Shown: piece after piece, positions 25,324 to 32,977 of the stretch
Layout of the letters: each line of letters begins with the position of its first letter
How positions within the stretch are numbered: position 1 is the stretch's first letter
Position numbers and translations under genes: made by a program
From: Acd1 sp049973945
GTDB lineage: Archaea > Thermoproteota > Thermoprotei_A > Sulfolobales > Sulfolobaceae
Length of the DNA: 64,000 nt
NCBI GenBank assembly: GCA_049973945.1
Contig: JBMFJH010000006.1
Span: forward strand, 21,876-85,875
Direction: 5' to 3'
The notes under the pieces: model-generated
Told to the model about the DNA's origin: nothing
The model's input: only the letters and a program-made list of their open reading frames with translations
Databases searched by the model: none

Positions 25324-26238
25324 GTGAGCAGTAACCCCTTCAGGATATCCACTCCCTCTGGTGGAGGCGGCTCTCAAGGAAGGCAACCCAGGGACTTAAG
25401 GAAAGTAGCCCCCCAGATTCCGGCCGTCGATACGAAGATTCAGCTGAGGATGAAGAACGTCAAATACAGAATAGCGGTGCTGAGCGGTAAGGGAGGAGTA
25501 GGTAAGTCCTTCGTTTCATCGAACCTTGCGGTCGCTCTAGCAGCTGCCGGCAAGAAAGTGGGGATTTTGGACGTAGACTTCCACGGCCCTTCTGTGCCGA
25601 AGATGCTCGGCTTAAGGGGGCAGATGCTCACTGCGGACGATAAGGGCATCAACCCGGTCGTCGGGCCCTTCGGAATGAAGGTCGTTTCGATAGACTTCCT
25701 CCTTCCCAGGGACGACACTCCCGTCGTGTGGAGGGGTTCGATAAAGCACTCCGCGATCAAGCAGTTCCTGGGAGACGTCAACTGGGGCGAGCTAGACTAC
25801 CTCATATTGGACTTGCCCCCTGGGACGGGCGACGAACCGCTCTCGGTAGTCCAGCTCGTGCCCAACATGACCGGGATAATTATAGTCACGATCCCGTCCG
25901 AGGTCTCGACTTTGGCGGTGAGGAGGTCAATAAACTTCGCGAAGACCGTCAACACCAAGATCCTCGGGGTGATAGAGAACATGAGCTACTTCGTTTGTCC
26001 AAGCGACGGGAAGAAGTACTACATATTCGGCGAGGGCAAGGGCAAGAAGATGGCCGAGGAAATGGGCGTGCCTTTGCTGGGAGAAGTCCCGTTGGATCCA
26101 TTGATAGCGGAGTCCAACGACCTCGGAGAGCCCTTCTTCCTCAAGTACCCCACTAGCCCAGCGAGCAAAGAGTTCGTGAGTATAGCTGATAAGGTAATTA
26201 AGATCGTTGAGGGAGGCGAAACAGGAACTTCTTCTTAG
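25324..26238 (+). CDS. Mrp/NBP35-family Fe-S cluster carrier ATPase (ApbC)
   Basis: 304 residues. SGKGGVGKSFVSSNLA at about 56-71 is the deviant Walker A, DLPPGTGDEP the switch-II region. The Mrp family carries [4Fe-4S] clusters on a CxxC pair at the dimer interface; here the matching region reads NMSYFVCPSDGKKYYIFGEG, so only one cysteine is obvious. The enzyme could still be functional if a different residue takes part. GTG 25324 is the start. Its last 41 bases overlap a small winged-helix gene on the other strand. Confidence 0.88.
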   Translation: MSSNPFRISTPSGGGGSQGRQPRDLRKVAPQIPAVDTKIQLRMKNVKYRIAVLSGKGGVGKSFVSSNLAVALAAAGKKVGILDVDFHGPSVPKMLGLRGQMLTADDKGINPVVGPFGMKVVSIDFLLPRDDTPVVWRGSIKHSAIKQFLGDVNWGELDYLILDLPPGTGDEPLSVVQLVPNMTGIIIVTIPSEVSTLAVRRSINFAKTVNTKILGVIENMSYFVCPSDGKKYYIFGEGKGKKMAEEMGVPLLGEVPLDPLIAESNDLGEPFFLKYPTSPASKEFVSIADKVIKIVEGGETGTSS

Positions 26239-26407
26239 AATAGTAGGGCACTTTTTCGACCTCCCCATTCCTAACCATCTCGGCGAGCGTTTCCCTAAAC
26301 TCGAGCGGGGTAAACTCCAACCCTTTCTCCCTCAGAAACTCCATTAGCTCGGTGGACGTCATCTCGCCTCTCTCCCTCAGCGCGTTCAAGATCGCCTCCT
26401 TCAGCAC
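26198..26407 (-). CDS. Small winged-helix protein, unknown
   Basis: 69 residues from GTG 26407. TSTELMEFLREKGLEFTPLEFRETLAEMVRNGEVEKV, in parts, predicts a three-helix winged-helix core followed by a basic wing (YYSKKKFLFRL). Likely DNA-binding or a protein-interaction version of that fold. The end overlaps mrp antisense by 41 bases. It is divergent from the 26502 regulator, with 94 bp between them that hold a GTAATAC-core palindrome right at this start. Confidence 0.6.
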   Translation of the reverse strand: MLKEAILNALRERGEMTSTELMEFLREKGLEFTPLEFRETLAEMVRNGEVEKVPYYSKKKFLFRLPQRS

Positions 26408-26416
26408 GGTAATACG
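26407..26416. promoter_or_regulatory. GTAATAC-core palindrome CGGTAATACG
   Basis: It lies at the start codon of the minus-strand winged-helix gene and in the divergent gap with the 26502 regulator. One of five intergenic copies of the GTAATAC core in the window. Confidence 0.3.
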
Positions 26417-26461
26417 TAGGCTGTAAATCCCAATAAATCCGAGTAATGAAAAATGCGAAAT

Positions 26462-26470
26462 TTTAAAATA
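26462..26470 (+). promoter_or_regulatory. TATA box of the 26502 regulator
   Basis: TTTAAAATA is preceded by a purine-rich BRE-like GCGAAA and lies about 36 bp upstream of GTG 26502, so a leader of about 10 bases is expected. Confidence 0.55.
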
Positions 26471-26501
26471 TTTGAAGTTTGCATTTCTTTGTAGGTGAAT
26501 C

Positions 26502-26846
26502 GTGGCTGAGCGCGAGCTTTACTTAAGGAGGTTCCTCTCAGTCGCTTACGGCCTCTCCGACGCAGAGATAGACGTGTTTTACGCGTTGGTGGAGCTTAAC
26601 AAGAAATCGGACACTGACGAGGTGGCCACGAAGATAAAGCTGAGCAAGAGCAGGATAAGCCTAATACTCAAGAAACTCTCGTCCGTGGGTCTTGTAGAGA
26701 AAGAGAAGGTGCCCTCAGAGAAAGGAGGCAGGCCCAAGTTCCTATACTACGTGAATAGGGAAGCTGTCGCTAAAATGCTGAAGGAAAAGGGTGTTCAGGT
26801 ATGCGATGATTTACAGAAGGCGATTTCTGAACTTCTCAAGGTATAG
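26502..26846 (+). CDS. Winged-helix transcriptional regulator (TrmB/MarR-like)
   Basis: 114 residues from GTG 26502. Residues 18-80 form a winged helix: LSDAEIDVFYALVEL, then KIKLSKSRISLILKKLSSVG as the recognition helix, then the wing KGGRPKFLYYV. The tail is a helix that may dimerise. It resembles the DNA-binding part of TrmB-like archaeal regulators without a sugar-binding domain. The last 36 bases overlap the 3' end of the folate gene on the other strand. Target genes are not known; the 26198 gene is divergently placed. Confidence 0.75.
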   Translation: MAERELYLRRFLSVAYGLSDAEIDVFYALVELNKKSDTDEVATKIKLSKSRISLILKKLSSVGLVEKEKVPSEKGGRPKFLYYVNREAVAKMLKEKGVQVCDDLQKAISELLKV

Positions 26847-27542
26847 CTTTAGGTAAGGCGTGTTTTCTACCTTCTCCTTAGTTAAGTACTCCAGAATGAG
26901 GCCCTTAGGCTTTTCCCTCTTTGGCGGTCTTATAAGTTGCTTATTCGTCGCTATTAAGTCCACTGGAACGTCGTATGGCATCGTCGGTATGCAGCCCACT
27001 ATTTGGAACTCGTGAACCGTCGTAGCCACAGGAGTGCTATCGTCGACTTTGCCCGTTTCCCTCAATATCGCCCACTCCAGCTCACTGTACCCTTCCCCCT
27101 TACCGACCCTGTCGCCCCTTAGGGTAACTGCGACGGATCCGGCGACCACTAGGTCTATCTTCGGTATGTCTTCGAGGTTAACTAGAGAGCCGAACTTCGA
27201 AGCCCCAGAAATCGTCGAGACCTCGTTTATGTTTTCGATCTTGTCTGGGTCGAGGAGGTGGAACTGACCCCTGAGCCTGGGTGTGGGGACTAGCACTAAC
27301 TTACCCTGAGACAGGGCCAAGTACCTGACGTGCCGTTGAGGGGCGTCTGGGTTGACCTTAATTACCTTAGCCCTCCTGAACTCCTCCGTCTTTGCTAGGA
27401 TCGCGGCGGCCTCCCTCGAGCCCTTGAAGTTCGGTATCCTGCCGTACACAGGTCTGGGGAAGTCGGCTATGTTGGTCGTTTCCAGGAGATCCCATATCCT
27501 TTTCCTAATCTCGTCCTTAGATTCCCTGCACTCCGACGACAA
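26811..27542 (-). CDS. 5-formyltetrahydrofolate cyclo-ligase family protein
   Basis: 243 residues from TTG 27542. The signature GDRVGKGEGYSELEWAILRE corresponds to the GxRxGxGxGYYD motif of 5-formyl-THF cyclo-ligases (MTHFS), and LVAGSVAVTLRG precedes it. The Tyr-Asp pair after GEGY is Ser-Glu, which is common in MTHFS-like domain proteins whose substrate is not proven. It probably recycles a formylated folate or modified pterin (inference). It overlaps the upstream LysE gene by 26 nt. Confidence 0.8.
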   Translation of the reverse strand: MSSECRESKDEIRKRIWDLLETTNIADFPRPVYGRIPNFKGSREAAAILAKTEEFRRAKVIKVNPDAPQRHVRYLALSQGKLVLVPTPRLRGQFHLLDPDKIENINEVSTISGASKFGSLVNLEDIPKIDLVVAGSVAVTLRGDRVGKGEGYSELEWAILRETGKVDDSTPVATTVHEFQIVGCIPTMPYDVPVDLIATNKQLIRPPKREKPKGLILEYLTKEKVENTPYLKLYLEKFRNRLL

Positions 27543-28089
27543 TCGCGTACACCCCGAACGCTAGTAGCACCGCGAACGAGAACAGCTTAATGCCTATTAC
27601 AGCCTTGTCGCTCAGCCCGCCCAGCTTGTGCACTACGTACGGATAAGTCAGAATCCAAACAAGTATCCCTAAGAAGAAGCTTGGACCGATCAGGAAGGAG
27701 AAGTGTGATATCATGGGGATGCCGTAGGCGATCCACCAGGTTATTTGGTAAGGGTTGGTCAACCCCAGCTTCAGGCCTTTGATGTAGCTTCCCGAGATCT
27801 TGGTTTTGACCGGTCTCGCTTTCAGCACTCCGTAGGCAAAATAGAGCATCAAAAGGCCCCCGAGTATGTAGAGCCACGGGATTACCGCACTGGGGATGTA
27901 ATCCGAAACAAAGAGCATCAGGACGAAGAATATGAAATCCGCAGTCATAGCGCCCGCTCCCACGGCAGTGCCGTGGAGGTTCGACTTAATCGCCTCGCTG
28001 GCTATCATGGCGTTAACAGGCCCAGGAGGTGCCGCCATGGATAGTCCTAGTAGGATTCCAGAGGCTATCACTGTCAAGGCGTCAAGCAT
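27517..28089 (-). CDS. LysE/RhtB-family amino-acid exporter
   Basis: 190 residues, six membrane helices. MAAPPGPVNAMIASEAIKS at about 18-36 is the family motif, and LGLTNPYQITWWIAYG near 105-120 the second conserved loop. Members export amino acids such as lysine, threonine or leucine. It overlaps DUF72 upstream by 8 nt and the folate gene downstream by 26 nt, so the three genes form one operon. Confidence 0.85.
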   Translation of the reverse strand: MLDALTVIASGILLGLSMAAPPGPVNAMIASEAIKSNLHGTAVGAGAMTADFIFFVLMLFVSDYIPSAVIPWLYILGGLLMLYFAYGVLKARPVKTKISGSYIKGLKLGLTNPYQITWWIAYGIPMISHFSFLIGPSFFLGILVWILTYPYVVHKLGGLSDKAVIGIKLFSFAVLLAFGVYAIVVGVQGI

Positions 28090-28795
28090 CGCCTATCATC
28101 TCCTTGAACCTCTTCGCGTCCTCAAAGGAGTAGACGTTGTTGAACATCACGTATGCCTCCTTTTCTTCCGCAACCATCTGCAGGAGCTCCCGTAGGTCTT
28201 CGTCAGTGTATTTGTACCTGTAGTTCACCTCTCCCTTCCCCTTGCCGTGGAGCCTGTAATATTTCATCCCCTCCGTCAGGCTCTTCCTCCTGAATGGGTC
28301 AACAACATGCACGAAACCCAGCTCGTCCAGGAGCTCCTTCAAGCCCTTGAACTCGTCCCACTCTTTACCCCTCGGCTCCCACGCGTAAACGAAGGACTTG
28401 TCTAGGGACGACGCGAAGTCCCTCAGGTTCCTCAGGTTCTCCTCCGTAGGCCTGAACGACTCCGGCGTCTGAAAGACGATTATCCTCGCCCCGAGAACCT
28501 TAGCCTCGCTCAGGGTGACTTCTAAGGCTCTCATTACGTCTTCATTGGGCCGGAAAAGCCCGAAGTTCTCTCTCTTCCCCTCGAACTTCTTCGTCCTTTT
28601 GTAAGTGGGCGAGCTCGAGGGGTGGGTGATCGCCTGCAACGCCTTGACCGTGAACTCGAGGGTCTCTGGGGCCATCTGCCTCCATTTCTTCAGGGTTTCC
28701 TCGCTCACCACGTCGTAGAACGTCTGCTGGACTTCCAGAGCGTCGAAAACCCCGAAGTGCTTGTAAGTGAAGCCGCAAGTGCCTACCTTGATCAA
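28082..28795 (-). CDS. DUF72 TIM-barrel protein
   Basis: 237 residues. The N-terminus IKVGTCGFTYKHFGVFDALEVQQTFY (in parts) with the V-x-x-TFY strand, then YAWEPRGKEW, YYRLHGKG and EAYVMFNNVYSFEDA match DUF72, a TIM-barrel family widespread in archaea and bacteria, with no certain function. It opens the operon with lysE and the folate enzyme. trpS ends 34 bp upstream on the same strand. Confidence 0.88.
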   Translation of the reverse strand: MIKVGTCGFTYKHFGVFDALEVQQTFYDVVSEETLKKWRQMAPETLEFTVKALQAITHPSSSPTYKRTKKFEGKRENFGLFRPNEDVMRALEVTLSEAKVLGARIIVFQTPESFRPTEENLRNLRDFASSLDKSFVYAWEPRGKEWDEFKGLKELLDELGFVHVVDPFRRKSLTEGMKYYRLHGKGKGEVNYRYKYTDEDLRELLQMVAEEKEAYVMFNNVYSFEDAKRFKEMIGDA

Positions 28796-28829
28796 CTCCT
28801 AAAGAGTATTGCGTATCAAGGGCTAAATT

Positions 28830-29972
28830 TCATTCGTGGATCTTGCCCCACATCTCCCTCGCTAGCTTGCCCTCGTACATGAACACGCTGACCAAGTCCT
28901 TCGCTTCCTCCCTCTTCTGCCTGTGCTTCTCGAGGAAGTCGTTCAGCTTCTCTATGAGGATCTCCTTCAGCTCGCCCGTTAACATTCTCCCGCTCCTGTA
29001 GTCCTCTTCTATTTTCTTTATCTTACTGTCGTCGGGCTCGAAGAACATGTAGAGGTACTGGAATGAGACGTCGATATCGGGGTTGCCCCCCAGCTTCCTG
29101 TGCAGCTCTATCGTGGGTTGCCCCCCAGAGAAGGCGTACTTCATGATCTTTGTTCTGACGGTCTTCGGGTCGTCGGTCAGGTATATCGTGTACTCCGGCA
29201 TGGAGGAAGACATCTTGCCCTCGATGCCCGATAGCGGCGGGAAGAACTTGCTGTGTATTGCGGCGGTTTTGTAGTAGCCCAAGCTCTCGGCGATGTCCCT
29301 CTGCAACCTCCAGTACGGGTCCTGGTCTATGCCGGCGGGGATGAGGCACCTCTTCTTCTCGAACATAGTTGGGGCGATTTGTAACGCCGGGTAGAACAGG
29401 ATCCCGATGTTGGTGGACTCGTTGAAGCCGAACGTAGCCCTAACCTCGTTGAAGGTCAGCTTCTTCGCTATCTTTATCGCGAGGGGGTACATGTTCCTGA
29501 TGTACTCAGTGTCGAGGAAGATGAACGTCCTGTCGGGGTCGAACCCGACGGCTATTATGTCCAGGATGTTGTCCCTGGCCCACTGCCTCGTCTCCTCGAG
29601 GGTGTAACCCGCCTTTTGTAAGAACTTCTCGTCGTCAGTCACCTCGATGTAAACGTTTACCTTGAAGACGTCCTGGAGCCACTTCGTGAAGATGAAGGGG
29701 ATCAGGTGGCCCAGGTGCATTCCTTTCGAAGGCCCTCTCCCCGTGTAAAGGAAGAAGCCCTTACCCGACTTGTAGTCCTGGAGGACTAGGTCGAGGTCCC
29801 TGTGGGAGAAGAACACGTCCCTCCTGAGGAGGACGTGGAGCTCCCCGCCAGCGATCTTGCGTATCTCTTCCTTGAGCTCCGGCGTGATCTTCTTAGTCCC
29901 GAACTCCTGGATCAGCTTGTCGTAGTCTACTCTACCCTTAACCTCCCAGGGCGTGACTTCGAACTCCGGCAT
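28830..29972 (-). CDS. trpS: Tryptophanyl-tRNA synthetase
   Basis: 380 residues. GPSKGMHLGHLIPFIFTKWL contains the class I HIGH motif (HLGH) and EGKMSSSMPEY the KMSKS motif (KMSSS). PAGIDQDPYWRLQRDIAES is the archaeal/eukaryotic TrpRS binding segment. It attaches tryptophan to tRNA(Trp). The N-terminal extension ITPELKEEIRKIAGGELHVL is typical of the archaeal type. The start ATG 29972 follows the A/T-poor sequence CAAAAGGAGT, a possible ribosome-binding site. Confidence 0.95.
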   Translation of the reverse strand: MPEFEVTPWEVKGRVDYDKLIQEFGTKKITPELKEEIRKIAGGELHVLLRRDVFFSHRDLDLVLQDYKSGKGFFLYTGRGPSKGMHLGHLIPFIFTKWLQDVFKVNVYIEVTDDEKFLQKAGYTLEETRQWARDNILDIIAVGFDPDRTFIFLDTEYIRNMYPLAIKIAKKLTFNEVRATFGFNESTNIGILFYPALQIAPTMFEKKRCLIPAGIDQDPYWRLQRDIAESLGYYKTAAIHSKFFPPLSGIEGKMSSSMPEYTIYLTDDPKTVRTKIMKYAFSGGQPTIELHRKLGGNPDIDVSFQYLYMFFEPDDSKIKKIEEDYRSGRMLTGELKEILIEKLNDFLEKHRQKREEAKDLVSVFMYEGKLAREMWGKIHE

Positions 29973-30063
29973 TACTCCTTTTGTGACTAAAGCCGAGAAG
30001 TAAAAAGGCTGAAGAAACGTTAACTAGCAACCAGAACGGGCGGATTCAAGATGAGAAAAAAGA

Positions 30064-30171
30064 TCAGACTTGGCCGAACTTGGCCTTAAGCCTCTGTTCG
30101 GCTACTTTCTGCGCTTCCTCCAGGACTTTCCTGGCCTCTTTAGATCTCGGCCTGAAGTAGGCCTCGCTCAT
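30064..30171 (-). CDS. 35-residue micro-ORF resembling the ESCRT-III C-terminal helix
   Basis: ATG 30169-30171 to TGA 30064-30066 encodes 35 residues. SKEARKVLEEAQKVAEQRLK and the following AKF align without gaps with SPEAKKILEEATLIAEQKMK and EKF at the C-terminus of the upstream CdvB-like protein, with about 14 of 26 positions identical and most others similar. The start overlaps the cdvB stop by 4 nt (ATGA), so it should be translated from the same message. It looks like a duplicated ESCRT-III tail made as a separate peptide; it may compete for the Vps4/CdvC partner or block assembly (inference). Confidence 0.6.
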   Translation of the reverse strand: MSEAYFRPRSKEARKVLEEAQKVAEQRLKAKFGQV

Positions 30172-30809
30172 AGCTTATTACCCAGCGCGTGAGCCGTCGC
30201 AGGTAACTCGGGGAACTTCTCCTTCATCTTCTGTTCCGCGATCAGCGTGGCCTCTTCTAGGATCTTCTTGGCTTCTGGGGACGAGGCTACGGCCAGGCCC
30301 GAACCTCCGGTGAACTCGCCCGCCGCGAACACCACTTCCTGCAGGTTCTCTCCCAGCTCGCTGAGCTCGAAGCCCAACTCTGGCATTATGCCCTTGACAA
30401 GGCTCTTGAGCTCTCTCACGACTCCCAGTACAGGGGCTAGGTTCACGAACAGGTCGCCGAACTCCGTTATGGTCTCTAGCCTCAGCGACACCTGCTCTAG
30501 GGCGAGCTGGGTTATCAGGAGGCTCTTGGCGACCTTCCTGATCTCGGCGACCTCGTTGGCGTACATCGTGGCCCTCATTCTGTCGTTGCGTTGCAAAGCT
30601 TCCACTACCCTTTCAAAGAGGGCCTTGTCCCTTTCCTCGAGCCTGTTGATGTAAACGTCAAGCCTGCTTATTATGGACCTGACCTGGTACTGCGCCTGGA
30701 CGAGCCTGGTCTTTAGGGGGGTTTTGGGCTTGAAGAGACCGCCTCCACTCCAAGAAGCGTGCTTCTCATTACCTTCCCACAACTTTTGAAATGACTTCTC
30801 CAGTGCCAT
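30168..30809 (-). CDS. ESCRT-III-like cell division protein (CdvB paralogue, CdvB1/B2 type)
   Basis: 213 residues from ATG 30809 (a TTG two codons earlier is less likely). The Snf7 fold begins with LFKPKTPLKTRLVQAQYQVR and continues with RATMYANEVAEIRKVAKSLL. It lacks the winged-helix extension of the main CdvB that binds CdvA, and is closest by eye to the CdvB2 type. CdvB paralogues form filaments that constrict the membrane in cytokinesis, virus exit and vesicle budding. cdvA and cdvC are not next to it. The start is preceded by two direct repeats GTAAATT (plus strand, 30820-30837) which may be regulatory. Confidence 0.88.
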   Translation of the reverse strand: MALEKSFQKLWEGNEKHASWSGGGLFKPKTPLKTRLVQAQYQVRSIISRLDVYINRLEERDKALFERVVEALQRNDRMRATMYANEVAEIRKVAKSLLITQLALEQVSLRLETITEFGDLFVNLAPVLGVVRELKSLVKGIMPELGFELSELGENLQEVVFAAGEFTGGSGLAVASSPEAKKILEEATLIAEQKMKEKFPELPATAHALGNKL

Positions 30810-30902
30810 TTTCAATACAGTAAATTATCGTAAATTGGGCTATAAGGGGGCGGTCATAACAAATTTGGTATTATCCTGGGTCAGGAAATGAGAGTAATCG
30901 CT

Positions 30903-31370
30903 TCAGGAACGCCAGACCCACGAGTAGGAAAGTGTGAACCTAACTACGAAGCCGAGGAGGATCCCCGGCAGGTTCAGCTCGGCCGCCGTCGCGTAGGATA
31001 GACCGGGAACTGAGGCGAAGGTTTGAACGAGTCCCAGCGGTTCGCCCTTGTAGTACGCTATCAGTATACCAGTGGTTAGGATCTGGACTACGGATCCTAG
31101 CAGAGCTGCACCGTGGAACTTAGCCAACCTAACGTGGACGGGTTGTGACTTCCTGTCCCTGAAGGTCACCGCGTCGTTCAGAGCGAAGTTCCAGAGTATA
31201 CTGAGCTCCACCGCGATTATCGAGGCCGTTATTAGGGGCGAGAACTTCTGTAAGATCGAGAATGAGATCTCGTTGACCACGACGCCCGACGCTCCGACCA
31301 GAGAGTATAGCATAAGTCTCCGCAAGAAGTCGGCGTCGCGCAACACAAGTTTCGCTTTCAACTCTTTCAC
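30903..31370 (-). CDS. GtrA-family membrane protein
   Basis: 155 residues, four membrane helices. RLMLYSLVGASGVVVNEISF and the motif ILWNFALNDAVTFRDR are typical of GtrA, small flippase-like proteins that move lipid-linked sugars across the membrane. A glycosyltransferase of the same general route occurs at 36264, and a sulfoquinovose synthase at 48105. Between this gene and cdvB (30816-30902) I see only the cdvB promoter region. Confidence 0.85.
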   Translation of the reverse strand: MKELKAKLVLRDADFLRRLMLYSLVGASGVVVNEISFSILQKFSPLITASIIAVELSILWNFALNDAVTFRDRKSQPVHVRLAKFHGAALLGSVVQILTTGILIAYYKGEPLGLVQTFASVPGLSYATAAELNLPGILLGFVVRFTLSYSWVWRS

Positions 31371-31391
31371 TGCCCAAGTACCTGTGTTTGT

Positions 31392-32339
31392 CTATATAAA
31401 TCCTTTCCGAGTTAGCGTCGAGTACAGTTCCTCGTAACCGTGCTTGACGGCGACCCTCGCCCATTCTTTCTTGAAGTTCCTGAACCCCCTGTGGTCCCTT
31501 AGGTAAAAGCCGTCCTTGACTATCTCTTCGTTGACCAGTGCGGAGTCGGCCTTCAGCTCGATAATGAAATAAGGGGCTCGGCTTTCGAAGCCCTTGAACA
31601 GTCTCGTCATCCTCTCCCTCAGCGACCTCACTTCGAGCCTGGACTTATCGAGGTACTTCCTCACGTCCTCGTAATCGAGGTTGGAGAACACGTAGTAGGT
31701 GATCGAGTTGATTCGCCACTCTGGCAACGTCTTCAAGAACTCGTACTCTTTCGAGAATACAGCGTAGCCTATCCTAAGCCCTGGTACAGCTAAAGACTTC
31801 GTGAAGCTCCTGAGCACGATTAAGTTCGGGTGGTCGTCAACCAGCTCCACGAGGGACTCGCAGTCAGAGAGCTCCACGAAAGACTCGTCCAAAACGAGGA
31901 GACCTCCGTTCCCCAGGAACCTCCTGGCCTCCCCCCTATCAATACAAGTCCCAGTGGGGTTTACCGGGTTCGAAGTAACTACGCACTCCCCCTTCAGCGT
32001 GTACTTCCAGGTCTCGCCGTCGAACTCCGCATCGTAGGAGTTAGCCCTCCTGTAACTCGAGTAGTTAGGCTCCGGTACACTGCACGGCGGTAGCCTGGAT
32101 ATGATTTCGCCGAGGCCGTTGCTCACTACGACTCTGCCGTGACCTACGTACTCTCTGAGCTTGGACTCCAAATAGCCATAGTCGTTGGGAGGGTAATACG
32201 AGTGGACTTTCAAGTCTACGGCCTCCTTTAGGAGCTCCTCGACGAAGTCCGGAGTCCCGAGCGGGTTAACGTTAAAGCTAAAGTCCTTGATCTGCCTGAG
32301 CTTCCCCTTGTCCCACACCGCGCTCCCGTGGAACGTCAA
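31392..32339 (-). CDS. PLP-dependent aminotransferase-fold enzyme, CobD/HisC-like
   Basis: 315 residues from TTG 32339. HGSAVWDKG and DFSFNVNPLG at the N-terminus resemble L-threonine-O-3-phosphate decarboxylase (CobD), while TSNPVNPTGT, LVLDESFVEL and RSFTKSLAVPGLRIGY are the general fold I pattern with the Schiff-base lysine in SFTKS. CobD makes aminopropanol phosphate for cobalamin; histidinol-phosphate aminotransferase is the alternative. It is short for the family (about 350). No cobalamin genes are near. It overlaps the Bat-type regulator gene by 4 nt and is likely cotranscribed with it. Confidence 0.75.
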   Translation of the reverse strand: MTFHGSAVWDKGKLRQIKDFSFNVNPLGTPDFVEELLKEAVDLKVHSYYPPNDYGYLESKLREYVGHGRVVVSNGLGEIISRLPPCSVPEPNYSSYRRANSYDAEFDGETWKYTLKGECVVTSNPVNPTGTCIDRGEARRFLGNGGLLVLDESFVELSDCESLVELVDDHPNLIVLRSFTKSLAVPGLRIGYAVFSKEYEFLKTLPEWRINSITYYVFSNLDYEDVRKYLDKSRLEVRSLRERMTRLFKGFESRAPYFIIELKADSALVNEEIVKDGFYLRDHRGFRNFKKEWARVAVKHGYEELYSTLTRKGFI

Positions 32340-32917
32340 GAGATCCCCCTCAGGTAGGCCTCGACTAGCCTCCTTTCTGCCCTCCTTAAGAGTTCCGTGG
32401 CGGTCGAAACGCTCACCCCCAACTTCTGTGCTACGTCCCTTATGCTCGCCCTCTTCGGGTAGTCGAAGTACCCTAAGGAATAAGCGACCCTTATTGCCTC
32501 GAACTGCTTCTGAGTCAGGCCTGCATTTGGCTTCAGCCTAATCACTTTGTTGACCTTGACGTTAATACCCCTGTCGTAGAGTTCCTTAAGGACTTCCTTG
32601 AGCTCCGACTTCCTCGTGATGTAGATCGAGGCGACGAACTCGCTCGGCGTGGGATAGGCTGAGGTCAAGTGGTGCTTAGCGAGGACATCAGCTAGGTGGT
32701 CCTCGAACGGGAAGTAGCCTACGTAAACGTTGCCCTGAGCGTTCCAGCTCCCGCCTAGATCGCTCAACACGCTTCTATCGCCCTTGAACTCGGCGAGGGC
32801 GTAAGTCTTCCCCTCTTTAGACCTCTTGATCCCGAATATCCTCAGGTAATTTTTCCTCCAGTCATACTTCTCTAGCATCTGTGGATTTCTAGCCGACAGC
32901 ACGACCAAAAATAACAT
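32336..32917 (-). CDS. Bat-type helix-turn-helix regulator (HTH_10)
   Basis: 193 residues. The C-terminal 60 residues are the bacterio-opsin activator HTH: LTQKQFEAIRVAYSLGYFDYP, split as LTQKQFEAIRVA and YSLGYFDYP, then VAQKLGVSVSTATELLRRAE. The N-terminal 120 residues form a sensor-like alpha/beta region of unknown ligand. ATG 32917 lies right next to a 17-bp palindrome (32918-32934) and about 26 bp from a TATA box shared with the divergent ferredoxin gene, so self-regulation is likely. Confidence 0.88.
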   Translation of the reverse strand: MLFLVVLSARNPQMLEKYDWRKNYLRIFGIKRSKEGKTYALAEFKGDRSVLSDLGGSWNAQGNVYVGYFPFEDHLADVLAKHHLTSAYPTPSEFVASIYITRKSELKEVLKELYDRGINVKVNKVIRLKPNAGLTQKQFEAIRVAYSLGYFDYPKRASIRDVAQKLGVSVSTATELLRRAERRLVEAYLRGIS

Positions 32918-32934
32918 CCCGAAAAATGTTCGGG
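32918..32934. promoter_or_regulatory. 17-bp palindrome CCCGAA-N5-TTCGGG (operator candidate)
   Basis: The perfect inverted repeat, with a 5-bp spacer, sits between the shared TATA box and the start codon of the Bat-type regulator, covering its predicted transcription start. For the ferredoxin gene on the other side it lies upstream of the TATA box. A protein bound there would block the regulator's own transcription and could activate or modulate the ferredoxin gene. Confidence 0.55.
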
Positions 32935-32937
32935 GTT

Positions 32938-32948
32938 CAAAATATTTA
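32938..32948. promoter_or_regulatory. Bidirectional TATA element between Bat regulator and ferredoxin
   Basis: CAAAATATTTAG is nearly symmetrical and is the only A/T tract in the 60-bp gap. It lies about 26 bp from the regulator start (leaderless) and about 35 bp from the ferredoxin ATG 32978. Confidence 0.5.
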
Positions 32949-32977
32949 GGATTAAGCTTTTGTCAGCCTGACCTCTC

